Position numbers and translations under genes: made by a program
DNA from: a virus
Virus record (IMG/VR): IMGVR_UViG_3300032282_000396
Location: 1 to 20,509 of that record
DNA: 20,509 nt
Reading direction: 5' to 3' (one strand)
The notes under the pieces: generated by a model
Databases searched by the model: none
Seen by the model: the letters and a program-made list of their open reading frames with translations, nothing else
Told to the model about the DNA's origin: nothing
Shown: positions 19,115 through 20,509 of the stretch, in pieces
Position numbering within the stretch: the stretch's first letter is position 1
Layout: every line of letters begins with the position of its first letter

Positions 19115-20296
19115 ATGAAAAGTTTTAAGAGTTTCGTAGTGGAAACTGCGTTTTCTGCCGAAGAAGACAAATCTCACTACACGCACATCGAAGATGAGCT
19201 GTACGTTTCGGGTGCAGGTTCTTTCGCTAAGATCAATGGGTTTTTCCATGACCTTATCAAAGGCATTCCAGAAACTGTAAATCAGACTAAGATTGACGGT
19301 GCTCCTAGCGTATTCTACGGCTACAACGATGGTAAGTTTTTCGTAGCCACTAAGTCTATCTTCAACAAAGATCCTAAGATTAACTACTCGGTCGACGATA
19401 TCGAGCGTAATCACGGTCATGCGCCTGGGCTCGTAGCTAAACTAAAGCTCGCTCTGGAATTCCTCCCACTAATCACTAATAATCGTAACGAAATCCTTCA
19501 GGGCGATATGATGTTCGCTAAGTCGGATTTGCGTAAGGTTAAGATTGATGGTGTGCTTCATTGGTTGTTTAAACCCAACACAGTTATCAATGCTGTTCCT
19601 GTCGATTCAGATTTGGGTAAACAAATTGGTCGTGCGGCTATTGGTTTCGCGCCTCATACGAAGTATAATGCTGCTGGAAGTCGTGTAACGGTTCAAGCTC
19701 GTGATAGCAAGCATAACGCTCATGTATTCCTTATGCCTATCGACGCTCCTATGCTAGGCGAAGTAGGTCATATCCAGGGATACGTCAACGAAATATCCAC
19801 AATGCTTGCGTCGCTTCCTAAGTCTGCTCTTGCTTATGTTTCTACACCAGAAATGAGCAAATGGTTTCTGCAATATGCTAACGATGTCATTCGTAACAAT
19901 ACGGATCAGTCATATGATGGATTCGTCAATTTTATGACGACCAAGCTGCAAAAAGAAATCGACAAGGTTAAGAGCGATAAGGCTAAAGCTGCTAAGCAAC
20001 AGACTCTTGACGACACGATTGCTAGCATCAAGCAGAACTCCAAAGGCATTGCTGCTGTGTTCGAGGTTCATACCGAAATCGCTGGCATGAAAGATAAGAT
20101 CATTGACGAGCTGGATAAGTATCAGCCCATTCGTAGATATTTCGAAAACGAGTTCGGTGGTCTTGTTAAAACAAATCCTGAGGGGTATGTGTTACTTGGA
20201 AAACACGGCACAGCTAAATTAATCAAGCGCCGCGTATTCAGTGCGCAGAACTTTGCTGCTGGCGCATACAGAAAAGCAGGAGCGAAAGATGAATAA
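19115..20296 (+). CDS. Ligase-like nucleotidyltransferase
   Basis: A 393-residue protein with covalent nucleotidyltransferase features. Motif I is KIDGAP with the candidate AMP-acceptor lysine K59. FFVATKSIFNKDPKINYSVDDI holds the motif III-like region, EILQGDMMFAKSDL resembles motif IV (E/QG-type), and LHWLFKPNTVINAVP follows. A Lys/Arg-rich segment near the C terminus (KLIKRRVFSAQNF) could supply motif V-type lysines. Similar proteins occur in cyanophage-type T4 relatives, often beside an NMN-adenylyltransferase-like gene, as here. The substrate is unknown; RNA/DNA end joining or another adenylyl transfer is possible. The C-terminal third is helical, with KEIDKVKSDKAKAAKQQTLD. I start at ATG 19115 (AGGAG at 19106-19110) rather than the in-frame TTG at 19079. 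The stop overlaps the next gene by eight bases. Confidence 0.75.
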   Translation: MKSFKSFVVETAFSAEEDKSHYTHIEDELYVSGAGSFAKINGFFHDLIKGIPETVNQTKIDGAPSVFYGYNDGKFFVATKSIFNKDPKINYSVDDIERNHGHAPGLVAKLKLALEFLPLITNNRNEILQGDMMFAKSDLRKVKIDGVLHWLFKPNTVINAVPVDSDLGKQIGRAAIGFAPHTKYNAAGSRVTVQARDSKHNAHVFLMPIDAPMLGEVGHIQGYVNEISTMLASLPKSALAYVSTPEMSKWFLQYANDVIRNNTDQSYDGFVNFMTTKLQKEIDKVKSDKAKAAKQQTLDDTIASIKQNSKGIAAVFEVHTEIAGMKDKIIDELDKYQPIRRYFENEFGGLVKTNPEGYVLLGKHGTAKLIKRRVFSAQNFAAGAYRKAGAKDE

Positions 20297-20509
20297 GTCG
20301 GTTGTAATCGTTCCGCTTGGTAGATTTAATCCTCCTCATAAGGAACACGAAAATCTAGTCAATGCTGTGTTGAAGTTGGCTAAGTCGACTCATAGCGATG
20401 CTAAGATATTCGTTTCGCGCACAGTAGATAAGAAAAAGAATCCGCTGACTGCCCCAGAAAAGATTAAGTTTTTAAACAAAATGTTTCCAGGACATAAGGG
20501 TCTGTTCCA
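20289..20509 (+). CDS. NMN-adenylyltransferase-like nucleotidyltransferase (3' end outside window)
   Basis: The first 73 codons are present; the gene runs off the window. The N terminus is a Rossmann-type nucleotidyltransferase start: VVIVPLGRFNPPHKEHENLV, with the GRFxPxHxxH nucleotide-binding motif (H17, H20). AKIFVSRTVDKKKNPLTAPEKIKFLNKMFP follows, where the serine/threonine-rich loop and the P-L-EK-KF helix match phage NMN-adenylyltransferase or cytidylyltransferase-like proteins. Family members join ATP or CTP to a phosphate-bearing substrate. A role in NAD synthesis is one option and fits NAD-salvage genes of other large phages. The eight-base overlap with the ligase-like gene suggests that the two proteins act together. 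The C-terminal ISTxK-type motif is outside the window, so the substrate class cannot be judged. Confidence 0.8.
   Translation, partial: MNKSVVIVPLGRFNPPHKEHENLVNAVLKLAKSTHSDAKIFVSRTVDKKKNPLTAPEKIKFLNKMFPGHKGLF

Noticed and set aside
1-20509. CRISPR arrays, insertion sequences, attachment sites or introns
   Set aside because: No direct-repeat arrays, transposase genes, terminal inverted repeats or integrase were seen, and the core genes are uninterrupted.

Overview
The window is part of the genome of a tailed phage of the T4 superfamily. The core T4 replication and recombination genes are all recognisable by protein motifs and lie in near-T4 order: sliding clamp 45, clamp-loader subunits 44 and 62, translational repressor regA, DNA polymerase 43, recombinase uvsX and replicative helicase 41. 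Every supported gene reads on the + strand. Several accessory genes have an alphaproteobacterial flavour: an alphaproteobacterium-like ribosomal protein bS21, a DUF1127 small protein, a CobS-like ATPase and a GTA-type holin. An alphaproteobacterial host is therefore my inference.

Layout. 1-1133: the 3' end of a CobS-like AAA+ ATPase, a small winged-helix protein and phage bS21. 1172-6562: a glycosyltransferase, then clamp 45 and clamp loader 44. Three non-T4 genes follow (a second glycosyltransferase, a GIY-YIG-like protein and a 2-oxoglutarate/Fe(II) dioxygenase), then 62 and regA. 6563-8838: a block with late-type promoters carrying a small heat-shock protein, a 49-residue DUF1127 protein, a GH19 endolysin, a holin and an Sm-like protein. 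8858-15712: DNA polymerase, three unknown small or membrane proteins, UvsX, two unknown small proteins and helicase gp41. 15789-17163: a zincin-like metallopeptidase, a glutaredoxin, a CAT-anticodon tRNA and an RlpA-like lipoprotein, closed by a strong terminator. 17189-20509: two proteins of unknown function, a ligase-like nucleotidyltransferase and the start of an NMN-adenylyltransferase-like protein. No stretch over 300 bases lacks a gene.

Regulation. Two promoter classes are readable. Host-sigma70-like promoters (TTGACA/G, exactly 17 bp, then TACTAT, TATACT, TATCAT or TATAAT) precede 45, 43, uvsX and the metallopeptidase gene. Two more lie inside genes, and one perfect consensus copy points backwards. 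T4-late-like TATAAATA boxes precede hsp20, the 466-residue unknown and the nucleotidyltransferase, with variants elsewhere. For 43, rlpA and the 466-residue gene the predicted transcription start falls on or within one base of the ATG and no Shine-Dalgarno sequence is present, which suggests leaderless mRNAs.

The most interesting ideas are three. First, a possible DNA-hypermodification gene set is embedded in the clamp-loader operon. Second, the phage carries several RNA- and ribosome-directed small proteins (bS21, DUF1127, Sm-like, RegA) together with apparently leaderless genes. Third, the lysis genes sit inside the replication block. All functional statements come from motif reading; no database search was run.
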